The notes beneath the pieces are model-generated. The model was not told where the DNA came from. It did not search any database and was given only the letters and a program-made list of their open reading frames with translations. DNA of 64,000 bases. Source: an uncultured Alphaproteobacteria bacterium (lineage in GTDB: Bacteria; Pseudomonadota; Alphaproteobacteria; Paracaedibacterales; CAITNM01). The stretch is from positions 1 to 64,000 of the forward strand of contig CAIQTY010000047.1 in the NCBI GenBank assembly GCA_903874955.1, in the 5' to 3' direction. Made by a program: the position numbers and the translations under genes. Numbering within the stretch: position 1 is the first letter of the stretch; each line of letters begins with the position of its first letter. Positions 20,472-30,170 of the stretch are shown here, piece by piece.

Positions 20472-20808
20472 ATGGTCGTTTCATTTTGGTAGAAAACCTG
20501 ATAACTTTCCCATTTTCGGTGGTTTGAGGTTTGTAGGCCTGGGTGGTGCCTGTTAAATTCGGTTTGTAAGCTTTTTGCCAAGAATATACTTTTCCTTGAA
20601 CAGGCTTATCAGCGCGATAGTGAAGCCATGCATGCCATTCTGGTGGAATTTTTGTTGCTTCATGATTTCCCTTATAAATAACCCAGCGCCTGCGGTGCCC
20701 AACGTGTGATGCTTGCCTATGCTTTTCTTCATAATAACGATTACCATATGAATCATTTCCCACCAACCGACCTTTGAACCATATTAGCAAGCGTATTGTA
20801 AAACTCAT
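20446..20808 (-). CDS. NADH:ubiquinone oxidoreductase NDUFA12/B17.2-like subunit
   Basis: 'LVGNDSYGNRYYEEK...RRRWVIYKGNHEATKIPPEWHAWLHY'. Confidence 0.9.
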   Translation of the reverse strand: MSFTIRLLIWFKGRLVGNDSYGNRYYEEKHRQASHVGHRRRWVIYKGNHEATKIPPEWHAWLHYRADKPVQGKVYSWQKAYKPNLTGTTQAYKPQTTENGKVIRFSTKMKRPYEPWKPNE

Positions 20809-20861
20809 AAAATAACTCTTAAACTAAATCTAATACAATGATAATTCACAATCAGTAAAAT

Positions 20862-21878
20862 TTGGGTTTACGTATGCAAAAAATTACAATCACGGCTCCC
20901 ACTCTAAATGAGGCTATTGACGAAGTCAAAAAGCGCTTTGGAGAGGATGTGGTAATAGAGCGCACGGAAGAAATTAATAATCAAATAAGAATTACTGTGG
21001 CTCTTTTCGAGGGAGAAGAACCCATTTTGGTTCCATCGCTCAGAAATACTGAAAAAAATTCTATTGATAATCCTTTATCAGCCATAAGGTTAGTTGAAGA
21101 AATTTGTCATGATCACTATTTAGGGGATGATTTTAAAGACTACTGGTTGAAGTGTTTGTCTCCTTACTTAACTCTTACAGGGATTAATATCGCAGAATCT
21201 TTGGCGGAGTGTCTGAATTTTGAAGGTCAGTGGATCCGTAAAATCTTAAATTTAAAGCCGGTTGTTTTTTTAGGTTCTCATGGCGTTGGGAAAACGCAGA
21301 TTTTAGCTAAAACTGCTGCTCTATTGAAAGCTTGCGATCGCTCTGTAGAGATATACAACTTTGATACCCTAAAAAGTTCAGGTCAGGGCATGCTTCAGTC
21401 TTACGCCCAAAAATTAGGTGTGCCTTATTATTTTGGTCAAGATGCCTGGAAGATTTTGCAAGAAAGTATCAAAGTGCAAAATGAAACTGTTAAGTTGATC
21501 GACACTCAAGGGGTAGATTTGAAAAACCCAAAAGACTTAGGGTGGTTAGTGAGTTACGGACAGAAATTTGTGTTTGACCCGGTGCTCATTGTTCCTTGTG
21601 ATGGGTGCTTAAGTCTTACGGCTGATTACGGGCATTTTATCAAAAAATTTGGGGTGAGACACATTATCTTAAGTAAAATGGACTTAGCAGGTTCGCTCAG
21701 TTTACCGCTGCGCCTTGCCTGGACAACAGAAATACCTATCGCAATGGTTAATAATTCGGCGAGTTTAAGCATGAATCTACAATACTTAAATGCGTCAAAG
21801 CTTTTAAGCTCTATGACTGGAACACAAATAACTGGAGCTGAAACGGATATGACAGCAGAATTAGGAATGAAATATTGA
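20862..21878 (+). CDS. FlhF-like / SRP-type GTPase domain protein, divergent
   Basis: 'PTLNEAIDEVKKRFGEDVVIERTEE' N-term and P-loop 'VVFLGSHGVGKTQILAKTAALL' followed by an SRP-like G domain. Confidence 0.6.
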   Translation: MGLRMQKITITAPTLNEAIDEVKKRFGEDVVIERTEEINNQIRITVALFEGEEPILVPSLRNTEKNSIDNPLSAIRLVEEICHDHYLGDDFKDYWLKCLSPYLTLTGINIAESLAECLNFEGQWIRKILNLKPVVFLGSHGVGKTQILAKTAALLKACDRSVEIYNFDTLKSSGQGMLQSYAQKLGVPYYFGQDAWKILQESIKVQNETVKLIDTQGVDLKNPKDLGWLVSYGQKFVFDPVLIVPCDGCLSLTADYGHFIKKFGVRHIILSKMDLAGSLSLPLRLAWTTEIPIAMVNNSASLSMNLQYLNASKLLSSMTGTQITGAETDMTAELGMKY

Positions 21879-21913
21879 AAAACCAGGTTTGCTTGAATGA
21901 ACCTGGTTTTTTA
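21879..21913 (+). terminator. rho-independent terminator after FlhF-like gene
   Basis: AACCAGGTT-(loop)-AACCTGGTTTTTT. Confidence 0.8.
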
Positions 21914-21955
21914 TAAATGTTTGCAAACAAGACTCATCCGTAAAACTTAGTATAT

Positions 21956-22326
21956 CTAGTTTATTCTTTGCAAACGCTCGCATACCATATGGAGAACTGC
22001 TCGAACATCTTCTTTTTCCTTTTTAAGAGAATTGAAAATATTCTCTTTTTCTTGAATTAGCCTATCATTTTTAGATTGCCTTACTTTTGAAATAGCTTTG
22101 TATGCAATATCAATCTCTTTAATCTATGCCTGACATTACGTTCGAAATCTCCTCTATAGCATTATCATTAAGCGATTTCGACATTAGATTTTTTACTTCT
22201 GTTTCTAAATTCATTACTCTCAGTGTTTTTCCAGAGCTGTTCTTATTCTGCGCATATTCAGTAGATGCAAAAACTGCCCTACTAAATATAAAGATTAATA
22301 GTAGTATTTTTATATTTATAAAATCT
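21956..22326 (-). pseudogene. frameshifted small exported coiled-coil protein remnant
   Basis: Minus strand reads ..IKILLLIFIFSRAVFASTEYAQNKNSSGKTLRVMNLETEVKNLMSKSLNDNAIEEISNVMSGID* then, after a 1-nt shift near 22121, KEIDIAYKAISKVRQSKNDRLIQEKENIFNSLKKEKEDVRAVLHMVCERLQRIN*. Confidence 0.6.
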
Positions 22327-22477
22327 CCGATTAATATTACACAAAAAAATAATTAAAAATTCAAATTCTTATTAACAGCGAGTAATAAAATTAGTATTTT
22401 TTGTTTTTTGTATGACTGGTTACCTATAGGGTTTTAAATTAACAAAATTCTCTATCCTCAAAGATATAAGTTTAAAA

Positions 22478-23719
22478 ATGTCAAAAAATAATTTTAATAT
22501 AATTTTATATAGTGTCTTTGCTTTTTATCTAGCATGCCTTATCATTACACTCATATGTATTATGAGGATCTGTGGCAGTATGAGCCCTGCAGACGACAAT
22601 GATGATAATCCTTGGGATGTAAAAGGCGATAACGCTAGCTCTCCCAAGAAAACTACTAAACAGGACGATATGGGTCCTTTTGGTCGTGGAAGACCCCAAA
22701 ATCAGCCTCCTGAATTTTCTAAGGTGGTTAATGAGTTTCAAAAGAGATTTAGGGACAGTCGAGGGGGATCGGGAGGAAGTGGACCTAGCGGCGTGCCCCC
22801 CCAGCACCAAGGAAAGGTATTCGTTGGAATTTTTGGTCTAATCATTGCAGTGTGGTTGGGCTCGGGGTTTTACAGCGTAGCTGATGGTGAAGTTGCTGTT
22901 GTTCTTCGTTTTGGTAAGTTTGCAAGAACATCTCTGCCTGGCTTACGTTACCGTTTGCCCAGTCCTATTGAGCAAGAAATTATAAGAAATGTGTCGACAG
23001 TAAATATTATTCAAAGTAGCTCTCAAGAGGGTGGTGACATTGAACATAACCTCACCTTAACCGGCGATGAAAATATGGTTATCACCAACTACACAATTTC
23101 CTGGAAGATACGCGATATTGAGGATTACTTGTTTAAGGTTCGAAATCCCGATCAAACGATTCGTGCTGCTGCGGAAAGTGCTCTTCGTGATGCTATGGGG
23201 CAAACTACAGCAAGAAAAGCACTGACAGAAGGTCGCGCTGAAATTGGAGCTATGGCACTAGAAACGTTGCAAAAAATTCTAGATTCTTATGGCGCAGGAA
23301 TTCAAATTACTCAATTCCAGTTACAAAGAATAGAACCGCCTGCGCAGGTTGTTGAGGCCTTTAATGATTTGCAGTCTTCGCTTGCTGATGCCGACCGTTC
23401 TAGTAACGAAGCACAATCTTACAGTAATGATATTTTGCCTAAAGCTCGTGGTCAGGCTGAGAGTGTTCTTCGCAATGCAGAGGCATATGCGGAAGAAGTG
23501 GTGGCTAAAGCAGAGGGTGAAACATCAAGATTCACACAAGTGCTTCAAGCGAACCGTAAAAATCCAAGAATAACGCGTATTCGCATGCACCGCGAGGTTA
23601 TGGAACAAATGTTAAAGCAAGCAAACGTCTCGATTGTTGATCATGATTTATCTAAATCGTTGCAAAATTATAACCAGTTAACCCCAGCACCTTTACTGCA
23701 TAAGAGAGAGGGGGCGTAA
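22478..23719 (+). CDS. hflK: FtsH protease modulator HflK
   Basis: 'GFYSVADGEVAVVLRFGKFARTSLPGLRYRLPSPIE' and SPFH/band 7 domain; Gly-rich N-terminus. Confidence 0.92.
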   Translation: MSKNNFNIILYSVFAFYLACLIITLICIMRICGSMSPADDNDDNPWDVKGDNASSPKKTTKQDDMGPFGRGRPQNQPPEFSKVVNEFQKRFRDSRGGSGGSGPSGVPPQHQGKVFVGIFGLIIAVWLGSGFYSVADGEVAVVLRFGKFARTSLPGLRYRLPSPIEQEIIRNVSTVNIIQSSSQEGGDIEHNLTLTGDENMVITNYTISWKIRDIEDYLFKVRNPDQTIRAAAESALRDAMGQTTARKALTEGRAEIGAMALETLQKILDSYGAGIQITQFQLQRIEPPAQVVEAFNDLQSSLADADRSSNEAQSYSNDILPKARGQAESVLRNAEAYAEEVVAKAEGETSRFTQVLQANRKNPRITRIRMHREVMEQMLKQANVSIVDHDLSKSLQNYNQLTPAPLLHKREGA

Positions 23720-24595
23720 ATGTTTAAAAATATTCCTGTTTGGATTCGTTTTTCACCCATTATAGTTATCATTTTGCTAGCGAATTCCTTGTTTGTTGTA
23801 GACCAAGTTACTCAGGCAATTATTTTACGCTTTGGTGAATATAGGCGGGCGCACATTGAACCTGGTTTAAAAATTAAAATTCCTTTTATTGAAGAAGTAG
23901 TTTTCTTTGAAAATAGAATTTTAGATTATGATTTACCTTCAATAGAAGTGAACACAAAAGATCGTAAGCGTTTGTTTGTGAGTACGTATACACGCTATAA
24001 AATTTTAGATCCACGTAAGTTTTTTCAATCTGTAAAGCCGGCATCAGAGATTGGAGCACGTAATCGTTTAGAACCTATTATCAAGAGCTCTGTCTTGAAT
24101 GTGCTCGGTAAAGTTGAGTTGCTAACAATGCTTGGTAAGGGGCGTTCTGAAAATATGCATAATATTTTAGAATCAGTCAGATCTATTGCTGCTCCACTAG
24201 GTATTAGTATCGTTGATGTTCGCATTATCAGAAGCGAATTGCCTGTTGAAAACAGAAAAGCAGTTTTTGAGAGAATGAATTCCGAACTAGTTAGATTTGC
24301 AAAAGAAAATCGTGCAAAAGGTGAAGAAGCTGCCATTGCAATCAGAGCTAAAGCAGATAAAGAAAAAACTATTATCCTAGCTGAAGCAAATAAAAAATCA
24401 GAAGAAATTCGAGGGGGGGGGGACGCTAAAGCAATTGAAATAGCAGCAGCAGCATTTGGAGAAGATCCGGATTTTTATGAATTTTACCGTACCCTTGAAT
24501 CATACAAACAATCTATTAAGCCAGGATCAACATTCTTGCTGTCGACAGATAACGAATTTACAAAATATTTAACGGAATATTTACCAAAAAAATGA
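23720..24595 (+). CDS. hflC: FtsH protease modulator HflC; contains a G10 homopolymer
   Basis: SPFH domain adjacent to hflK; 'FVVDQVTQAIILRFGEYRRAHIEPGLKIKIPFIEEV'. Confidence 0.92.
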   Translation: MFKNIPVWIRFSPIIVIILLANSLFVVDQVTQAIILRFGEYRRAHIEPGLKIKIPFIEEVVFFENRILDYDLPSIEVNTKDRKRLFVSTYTRYKILDPRKFFQSVKPASEIGARNRLEPIIKSSVLNVLGKVELLTMLGKGRSENMHNILESVRSIAAPLGISIVDVRIIRSELPVENRKAVFERMNSELVRFAKENRAKGEEAAIAIRAKADKEKTIILAEANKKSEEIRGGGDAKAIEIAAAAFGEDPDFYEFYRTLESYKQSIKPGSTFLLSTDNEFTKYLTEYLPKK

Positions 24596-24641
24596 ATAAT
24601 TTTATTAAAATGAAAAACAAATTTTAAGGGCCAGAGGAACT

Positions 24642-26612
24642 ATGCGCTTTTTAGCTTTATCACTAATTTTCTTTTGTTCAGTTGTCTTAGCAGAAAAAGC
24701 TGAAGTATCTAAAAAAAGCGACGTGCAGCAAAAAAATGATGCTTCACAAGGTGCATTTGATGTTAGTAAGGGTTTTTCAAGTGTAGTAGATAAACTCCTG
24801 CCTGCGGTTGTTAGTGTCCAAGCAACTCAAGTTGTTGCCCAGCGTGGGCCTGAAGGTGGATTGAATCTACCAGGACTTCCACCAGGTAATTTTGGTCCTG
24901 GTAATCCAATAGAGGAATTGTTTCGTGAATTCATGGGGCAGGGTCATTCAGAACGGCCAAGGAAAATGCAAGCTGTGGGTGCAGGCTTTATTATCCATTG
25001 TGATGAAAAAATTGCGTATGTTGTGACCAATCACCATGTGGTTTCAGAAGCAAAAACCCTAACGATCGTTCTTGAAGATAAAACTGAGATCCCTGGTACT
25101 CTTCTAGCATCAGATGAACGTAATGATGTTGCTGTTGTAAAACTTGATCTATCAAACTTACCAAAAGAAAAGCGTAATCTGCCAACTGTTGCGTGGGCAA
25201 ATTCTGAAGATGTTAAAACAGGTGACTGGGTTATTGCTATAGGTAATCCATTTAATTTTGGTGGGACAGTTACAGTTGGTGTTGTATCCCATAAAGGACG
25301 CTATGTTCCGTCAGGTATGCAACAAGACTTTGAATTTATTCAACACAGTGCACAAATCAACGTAGGTAGCTCAGGTGGTGCATTGTTTGATGTGTATGGT
25401 AAAGTTATTGGTATTAACAACGCGATTATTACCAACACAGGCGGTAATATTGGTATCGGATTCGCAATTCCAGCGAACGTTGCACGTCAAACTGTTGATC
25501 AGCTTGTAGCGTTTGGAAAAACTCGACGCGGCCAATTGGGTATAAGAATCCAAGAACTTAACGAAGATATGGCTGAAAGCCAAGGATTAAAGGATACTGG
25601 CGTAATTGTTGGTAGCGTAATTGAAGGCGGTCCATCAGAAGGAAAACTTGAGGTTGGTGATATTATCCTTGAATACGAAGGTAAGAAAGTCACTAAATCC
25701 TACATTCTCTCAAGTATGGTTGGAGCAACTGAAATTGGTAAATCTATTACCCTAAAAGTATGGCGTAAGGGTAAAATTATGGAGATTAAAATCAAAGTCG
25801 AAGAAATGCCTGATAATAAAAAAGAAATTCAGGCAGGAGCTGGAAAAATTGCCTCAGAAAATGTTAGTAGCAGCGTAAATATTGCAGGTATTGAAATTAG
25901 TAAGATTCCAGAAGAACTTAAAGCGCGCCTAAAAGAAGCAAATAAGGAAAGTAAGGGGGTTATTATTGTTAAGATTGATCCCAATAGCAATGCTGCCGAC
26001 CAGGGACTGTTGATGAAGGGGGATATAATCGAGGAAGCTAACCATAAGTCTCTCGATTCTCCGTCTGATTTTGAACAAATTGTAAAACAAGCTAAAAAAG
26101 AAAGACGGAAAAATATACTTCTATTTATTTCAAGAGATGGAAAGCCAGCCTATTTGCCGCTACGAATAGATGATGAAGGTACTAATCCATCTGAAAATAA
26201 TAAAAAAGATAGCAATAAACATGATTCTGAAGATGAATCAGAAAAAGTTGATGAAAATAAAACAAAGAAATCTGATGAGAAAGAGAAAGAGAAAAAACAA
26301 CAATCTTTAGATAAATCTGATGTTGCAGAAGATGAACCGGCGCAAAAACCTAAGTCAAGTAAAGTGGAAAATGTCACCGAGGAGTCAAAGCAACCATTGA
26401 AATCTTTTTCTGAACATGAGCAGAAATACGCAGAAGCCGATGCTAATGTTCATGAAATTCAAGACGCTGACGCAATGAATCCACAATTAAAGGATGAGCA
26501 AAAATCTGATGCTCTTGCCAAAGATAATAAAAATGCGCTAGACAAAAAGGATAATGATTCATGGACTTCTTTGATAGTGTCGAAGTTAAGATCGATATTT
26601 GGAAATAATTGA
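24642..26612 (+). CDS. DegP/HtrA family periplasmic serine protease with two PDZ domains and a long charged C-terminal tail
   Basis: Catalytic 'VVTNHHVV', 'RNDVAVVKLD', 'NVGSSGGALFD'; Lys/Asp/Glu/Ser-rich C-terminal extension. Confidence 0.92.
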   Translation: MRFLALSLIFFCSVVLAEKAEVSKKSDVQQKNDASQGAFDVSKGFSSVVDKLLPAVVSVQATQVVAQRGPEGGLNLPGLPPGNFGPGNPIEELFREFMGQGHSERPRKMQAVGAGFIIHCDEKIAYVVTNHHVVSEAKTLTIVLEDKTEIPGTLLASDERNDVAVVKLDLSNLPKEKRNLPTVAWANSEDVKTGDWVIAIGNPFNFGGTVTVGVVSHKGRYVPSGMQQDFEFIQHSAQINVGSSGGALFDVYGKVIGINNAIITNTGGNIGIGFAIPANVARQTVDQLVAFGKTRRGQLGIRIQELNEDMAESQGLKDTGVIVGSVIEGGPSEGKLEVGDIILEYEGKKVTKSYILSSMVGATEIGKSITLKVWRKGKIMEIKIKVEEMPDNKKEIQAGAGKIASENVSSSVNIAGIEISKIPEELKARLKEANKESKGVIIVKIDPNSNAADQGLLMKGDIIEEANHKSLDSPSDFEQIVKQAKKERRKNILLFISRDGKPAYLPLRIDDEGTNPSENNKKDSNKHDSEDESEKVDENKTKKSDEKEKEKKQQSLDKSDVAEDEPAQKPKSSKVENVTEESKQPLKSFSEHEQKYAEADANVHEIQDADAMNPQLKDEQKSDALAKDNKNALDKKDNDSWTSLIVSKLRSIFGNN

Positions 26613-27169
26613 TGTTTATTCAAACAGAAGAAACACCAAATCCACAGACCCTTAAATTTATACCTGAGTCGACAGTTTTAAATGAAGAATCAGGTATAAG
26701 GTCAGTCGAATTTAAAAAAAACGAGGATACCTCTGGGTCTTCTTTAGCAAAAAGGCTTCTCAGTCTTGACGGAATAGATAGGGTATTTTTTAGTATTGAT
26801 TATATATCAATTACAAAACAAGAATCTTATGACTGGTATGTTTTAAAACCAGCTATTCTTGGTCTTATTATGGAACATTTCATAAACGGACTTCCCATTT
26901 ACCAAGGGAAATTGTTGCAAAATGATGAAGAATTAGATCCTATTATTAAACAAATTCGAGAAATTATAGATACCCGTGTTAGGCCATCAGTTGCGCAAGA
27001 TGGGGGAGATATAACTTTTGAATCATTTAAAGACGGAGTTGTCTATTTAAGGCTTCAAGGGGCATGCAGTGGCTGTCCAAGTTCAACCGCAACATTAAAA
27101 TCAGGCATAGAAAATATGCTTAAGTATTATGTTCCAGAAGTACAAGAGGTTTGTCAGCATGCAGAGTAG
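26609..27169 (+). CDS. NifU-like Fe-S scaffold protein (Nfu)
   Basis: 'FIQTEETPNPQTLKFIPE' N-domain and 'GACSGCPSSTATLKSGIENML'. Confidence 0.92.
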   Translation: MMFIQTEETPNPQTLKFIPESTVLNEESGIRSVEFKKNEDTSGSSLAKRLLSLDGIDRVFFSIDYISITKQESYDWYVLKPAILGLIMEHFINGLPIYQGKLLQNDEELDPIIKQIREIIDTRVRPSVAQDGGDITFESFKDGVVYLRLQGACSGCPSSTATLKSGIENMLKYYVPEVQEVCQHAE

Positions 27170-27782
27170 TTTAAGTAGATTTTTTCTTTCATTATTTTTT
27201 GTTCTTGGTTTTTCGCAGTCATTAAGTACCGCTATTCCTTCAAATTTCAAAACCAGAAGAATGTTTTCTAAAAAAGACTGCACTAACTTAATTAAACAGC
27301 TTGAGACAGATAATTCTATTCCATCTGGTCTTCTCGAGGCAATTAGCTCAGTGGAATCAGAGCACACCCCGTATGCAGTTAATTGCAATGGCAAATCAAG
27401 GTTATTTACAAATCATGATGCTGCAAAATCTTATGTTAGAGGACTTAGAGATAAAGGGATAATTGACATAAATATTGGTGTTCTTCAAATCAATTATGCC
27501 TACCATCAAAATAGTTTCAAAGAAGCTGAACATATTCTTGACCCATACAGAAATGTTGCTTATGCAGCAAAGTATTTAGCTTCCTTAAAAAAAATTCATG
27601 GATCATGGGCCAAAGCTGTCAAATTTTACCATTCCCCAGTGGCACGTTACCAAAATATGTATTTTGCAAAAGTTATGAATGCATTGAAAAGAATTAATAA
27701 AAATACCCACCAAGATGTTTTTTCTGTAAAACCTGTAAGCTTTAAGCCTGTTGTGCTTAGTAAAGTAAAAGCAGCGGCTTAA
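27159..27782 (+). CDS. lytic transglycosylase (SLT-like), exported
   Basis: 'PSGLLEAISSVESEHTPYAVN', 'NIGVLQINYAYH', 'DPYRNVAYAAKYL'; probable start MQSSLSR at 27159. Confidence 0.8.
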   Translation: MQSSLSRFFLSLFFVLGFSQSLSTAIPSNFKTRRMFSKKDCTNLIKQLETDNSIPSGLLEAISSVESEHTPYAVNCNGKSRLFTNHDAAKSYVRGLRDKGIIDINIGVLQINYAYHQNSFKEAEHILDPYRNVAYAAKYLASLKKIHGSWAKAVKFYHSPVARYQNMYFAKVMNALKRINKNTHQDVFSVKPVSFKPVVLSKVKAAA

Positions 27783-27789
27783 ATAGTAG

Positions 27790-28653
27790 GTGAAAGATTT
27801 CACTAATAGAAATGCAAACATCCTAAGCGGAACGTTTCTTGCTTCGCAAGATAAACAGGTCATTAGTCAGCAAGTCCTCAATATTAAGTCTTTAAAGGGT
27901 AGAGCTCCGAGTTTGAGTGTGATCTTAGTCGGTGATCATCCATCAAGCCTTGTGTATGTCGCAGCGAAGCAAAAAGCATGTGAAAAAGTTGGAATAGACT
28001 GTAAAATCCTCAGATTTCCCTTCAATACATCTCATGAACAAATACAGGAGTGTGTTTTCAGACTTAACGATGATTCATCTGTAGATGGTATTCTCATTCA
28101 GCTACCTCTGCCAGCAGGATTAAATTCTAATAAGTTACTCGATATATTAAATCCATTGAAAGACGTCGATGGTTTAACACCTCAGAATCTCGGCCTTTTA
28201 TTAAGTAAGCGTCCTAGATTTATTCCCTGTACACCGCTTGGATGTATGGATCTTATTAACCAAGCAGTTCATAACCTGTCAGGAAAGAATGCATTAGTTC
28301 TGGGTCGTTCTATTTTAGTAGGAATGCCAATGGCTATTTTGCTTGAACAAGCCAATGCAACAGTAACTATTGCACATTCAGCAACTCAGAATTTAAAAGA
28401 AATATGCAAGGCCGCTGAAATAGTTGTAGCAGCGATTGGCAAACCTGCTTATCTAACTGCAGATTTCATAAAACCTGGTGCTGTTGTGGTTGATGTGGGA
28501 ATAAACCGATGTGAAGGTAAGCTAATGGGGGATGTTGACGAATCTGTATGGGATGTTGCGGCCTGGTTGACACCTGTTCCAGGCGGCGTGGGCCCAATGA
28601 CAATTTCGAAACTTTTAAGTAATACTCTTAAAGCTGCAGAACTTGCAACATAA
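27790..28653 (+). CDS. folD: methylenetetrahydrofolate dehydrogenase/cyclohydrolase FolD (GTG start)
   Basis: 'SVILVGDHPSSLVYVAAKQKACEKVGI', 'PLPAGLNSNKLLDILNPLKDVDGL', 'PVPGGVGPMTISKLLSNT'. Confidence 0.94.
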   Translation: MKDFTNRNANILSGTFLASQDKQVISQQVLNIKSLKGRAPSLSVILVGDHPSSLVYVAAKQKACEKVGIDCKILRFPFNTSHEQIQECVFRLNDDSSVDGILIQLPLPAGLNSNKLLDILNPLKDVDGLTPQNLGLLLSKRPRFIPCTPLGCMDLINQAVHNLSGKNALVLGRSILVGMPMAILLEQANATVTIAHSATQNLKEICKAAEIVVAAIGKPAYLTADFIKPGAVVVDVGINRCEGKLMGDVDESVWDVAAWLTPVPGGVGPMTISKLLSNTLKAAELAT

Positions 28654-28746
28654 GTGGGCTATGCTATTTCGGAAAAATAATAATTTTCAAGACCTTTAGG
28701 TATAGCTTATGCTATTTTCTTTTCTACAGCATTTACGGTTTAAAAT

Positions 28747-29421
28747 ATGAGAGAAGTTGCACTAGATACTGAAACGACAGGTCTTAGTCATAAAGATGGT
28801 CACCGTATAATAGAAATTGGTTGCGTTGAGTTGATTAACCGCATTCCTACAGGGCAAGTTTATCATTGTTATATTAATCCTGAACGTGACGTTTCGCCTG
28901 GAGCATCAGCTGTTTCTGGTTTGACTTATGAGTTCTTGAAAGACTTCCCGGCTTTTTCATCAGTTGCGAGTGAATTTCATAAATTTATTCAAGAAAGCAC
29001 ACTCGTGATTCACAATGCACCTTTTGACATTGGTTTTATCAATGCTGAATTTTCAAGGCTTAGTTTGCCAATGTTAGAAGTGAAGGATGCAATAGATACA
29101 GTCATTTTATCTCGAAAAAAATTTCCAGGTCAGCCAGCTAACCTAGACGCCTTATGCAAGCGTTTTGGTATAGATCTATCAAAACGAACTAAGCACGGAG
29201 CATTAGTGGATGCTGAGCTTTTGTGTGAAGTGTATATTGAACTTATGGGAGGGCGCCAAGCTGAATTGTTTGCACAAGGTGAATTAGAAAAATCAAATCT
29301 GATTACATTAAACAAACCGTACCGCGAACCAAGAACCTTTGCCGTAAATGAGAATGAAAGTTATGAGCACGAGGAATTTTTAAAATTACTCAAAGATCCT
29401 TTGTGGAAAAAATTGTCCTAA
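28747..29421 (+). CDS. dnaQ: DNA polymerase III epsilon subunit
   Basis: 'REVALDTETTGLSHKDGHRIIEIGCVE', 'IHNAPFDIGFINAEF', 'KHGALVDAELLCEVYIEL'. Confidence 0.93.
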   Translation: MREVALDTETTGLSHKDGHRIIEIGCVELINRIPTGQVYHCYINPERDVSPGASAVSGLTYEFLKDFPAFSSVASEFHKFIQESTLVIHNAPFDIGFINAEFSRLSLPMLEVKDAIDTVILSRKKFPGQPANLDALCKRFGIDLSKRTKHGALVDAELLCEVYIELMGGRQAELFAQGELEKSNLITLNKPYREPRTFAVNENESYEHEEFLKLLKDPLWKKLS

Positions 29422-30110
29422 AATCTGTGAACTTGATAAATAAAAACTGTGCTACTAATCTTGTATTGAATTATTTTATAAAGATTAAAGTGTTCGTTTT
29501 TTTATTTTTTATTACTATTCAAAGTATCTGGGCTAATAATCTAGCGCAAATTTTTAATTCAAACCCTAGTGCTCAAGACCCTCGACTGACTATCAGAAAT
29601 GAAAAGCGTGACACCATAGAGTCAGCTAATGGAGCGATTATAGATGGGGTGGAAGCAGAAAAAATAGAAATTAAAGGACTTTTAGGCATAAATAAATCGA
29701 AAGTGAAAAACCTTTGCTGCAACGATGTTATTGCATCCTTTAAGGAACTTATTGTTGATGTTGCTAACCTGACGGGGCTTGTTGATGGAACAGATATCCA
29801 AGTAACAAAATCATTTTCAATAAAAGGTAAGGCAACTTTAATATCTCTGAAAACTCCCTACTTCAAGATGACAGGCTGCTGTAATTTGCAAGAAAGTGAA
29901 ATTAAAACGTTGGATATTACAACCAATAGAATGGTTCTTCGCGACTGTAAGGTCGGAAAAATAGAGCTTAAAAATTTTAGTGACAAAGATCCTAGAGTTA
30001 TACTCCAAGATTGCGATATTGATTCCTTGGAATTTGTCGGCAGAAAAGGTGAAGTTGAAAAAAAAGGGACGACAAAAATTAAAAATTTAAAAAATGCTTC
30101 TATTATCTGA
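29403..30110 (+). CDS. hypothetical exported protein
   Basis: Hydrophobic N-terminus 'FVFLFFITIQSIWA'; start uncertain. Confidence 0.5.
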   Translation: MEKIVLKSVNLINKNCATNLVLNYFIKIKVFVFLFFITIQSIWANNLAQIFNSNPSAQDPRLTIRNEKRDTIESANGAIIDGVEAEKIEIKGLLGINKSKVKNLCCNDVIASFKELIVDVANLTGLVDGTDIQVTKSFSIKGKATLISLKTPYFKMTGCCNLQESEIKTLDITTNRMVLRDCKVGKIELKNFSDKDPRVILQDCDIDSLEFVGRKGEVEKKGTTKIKNLKNASII

Positions 30111-30170
30111 TTATTTGAACTAAGTTGTGGGTACAATGAACTACTTTAAGCAATTTTAAAAGGCTGACTT

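Noticed and set aside
22126-22356. 76-aa plus-strand ORF
   Set aside because: Lies antisense to a frameshifted coding frame that better explains the region.
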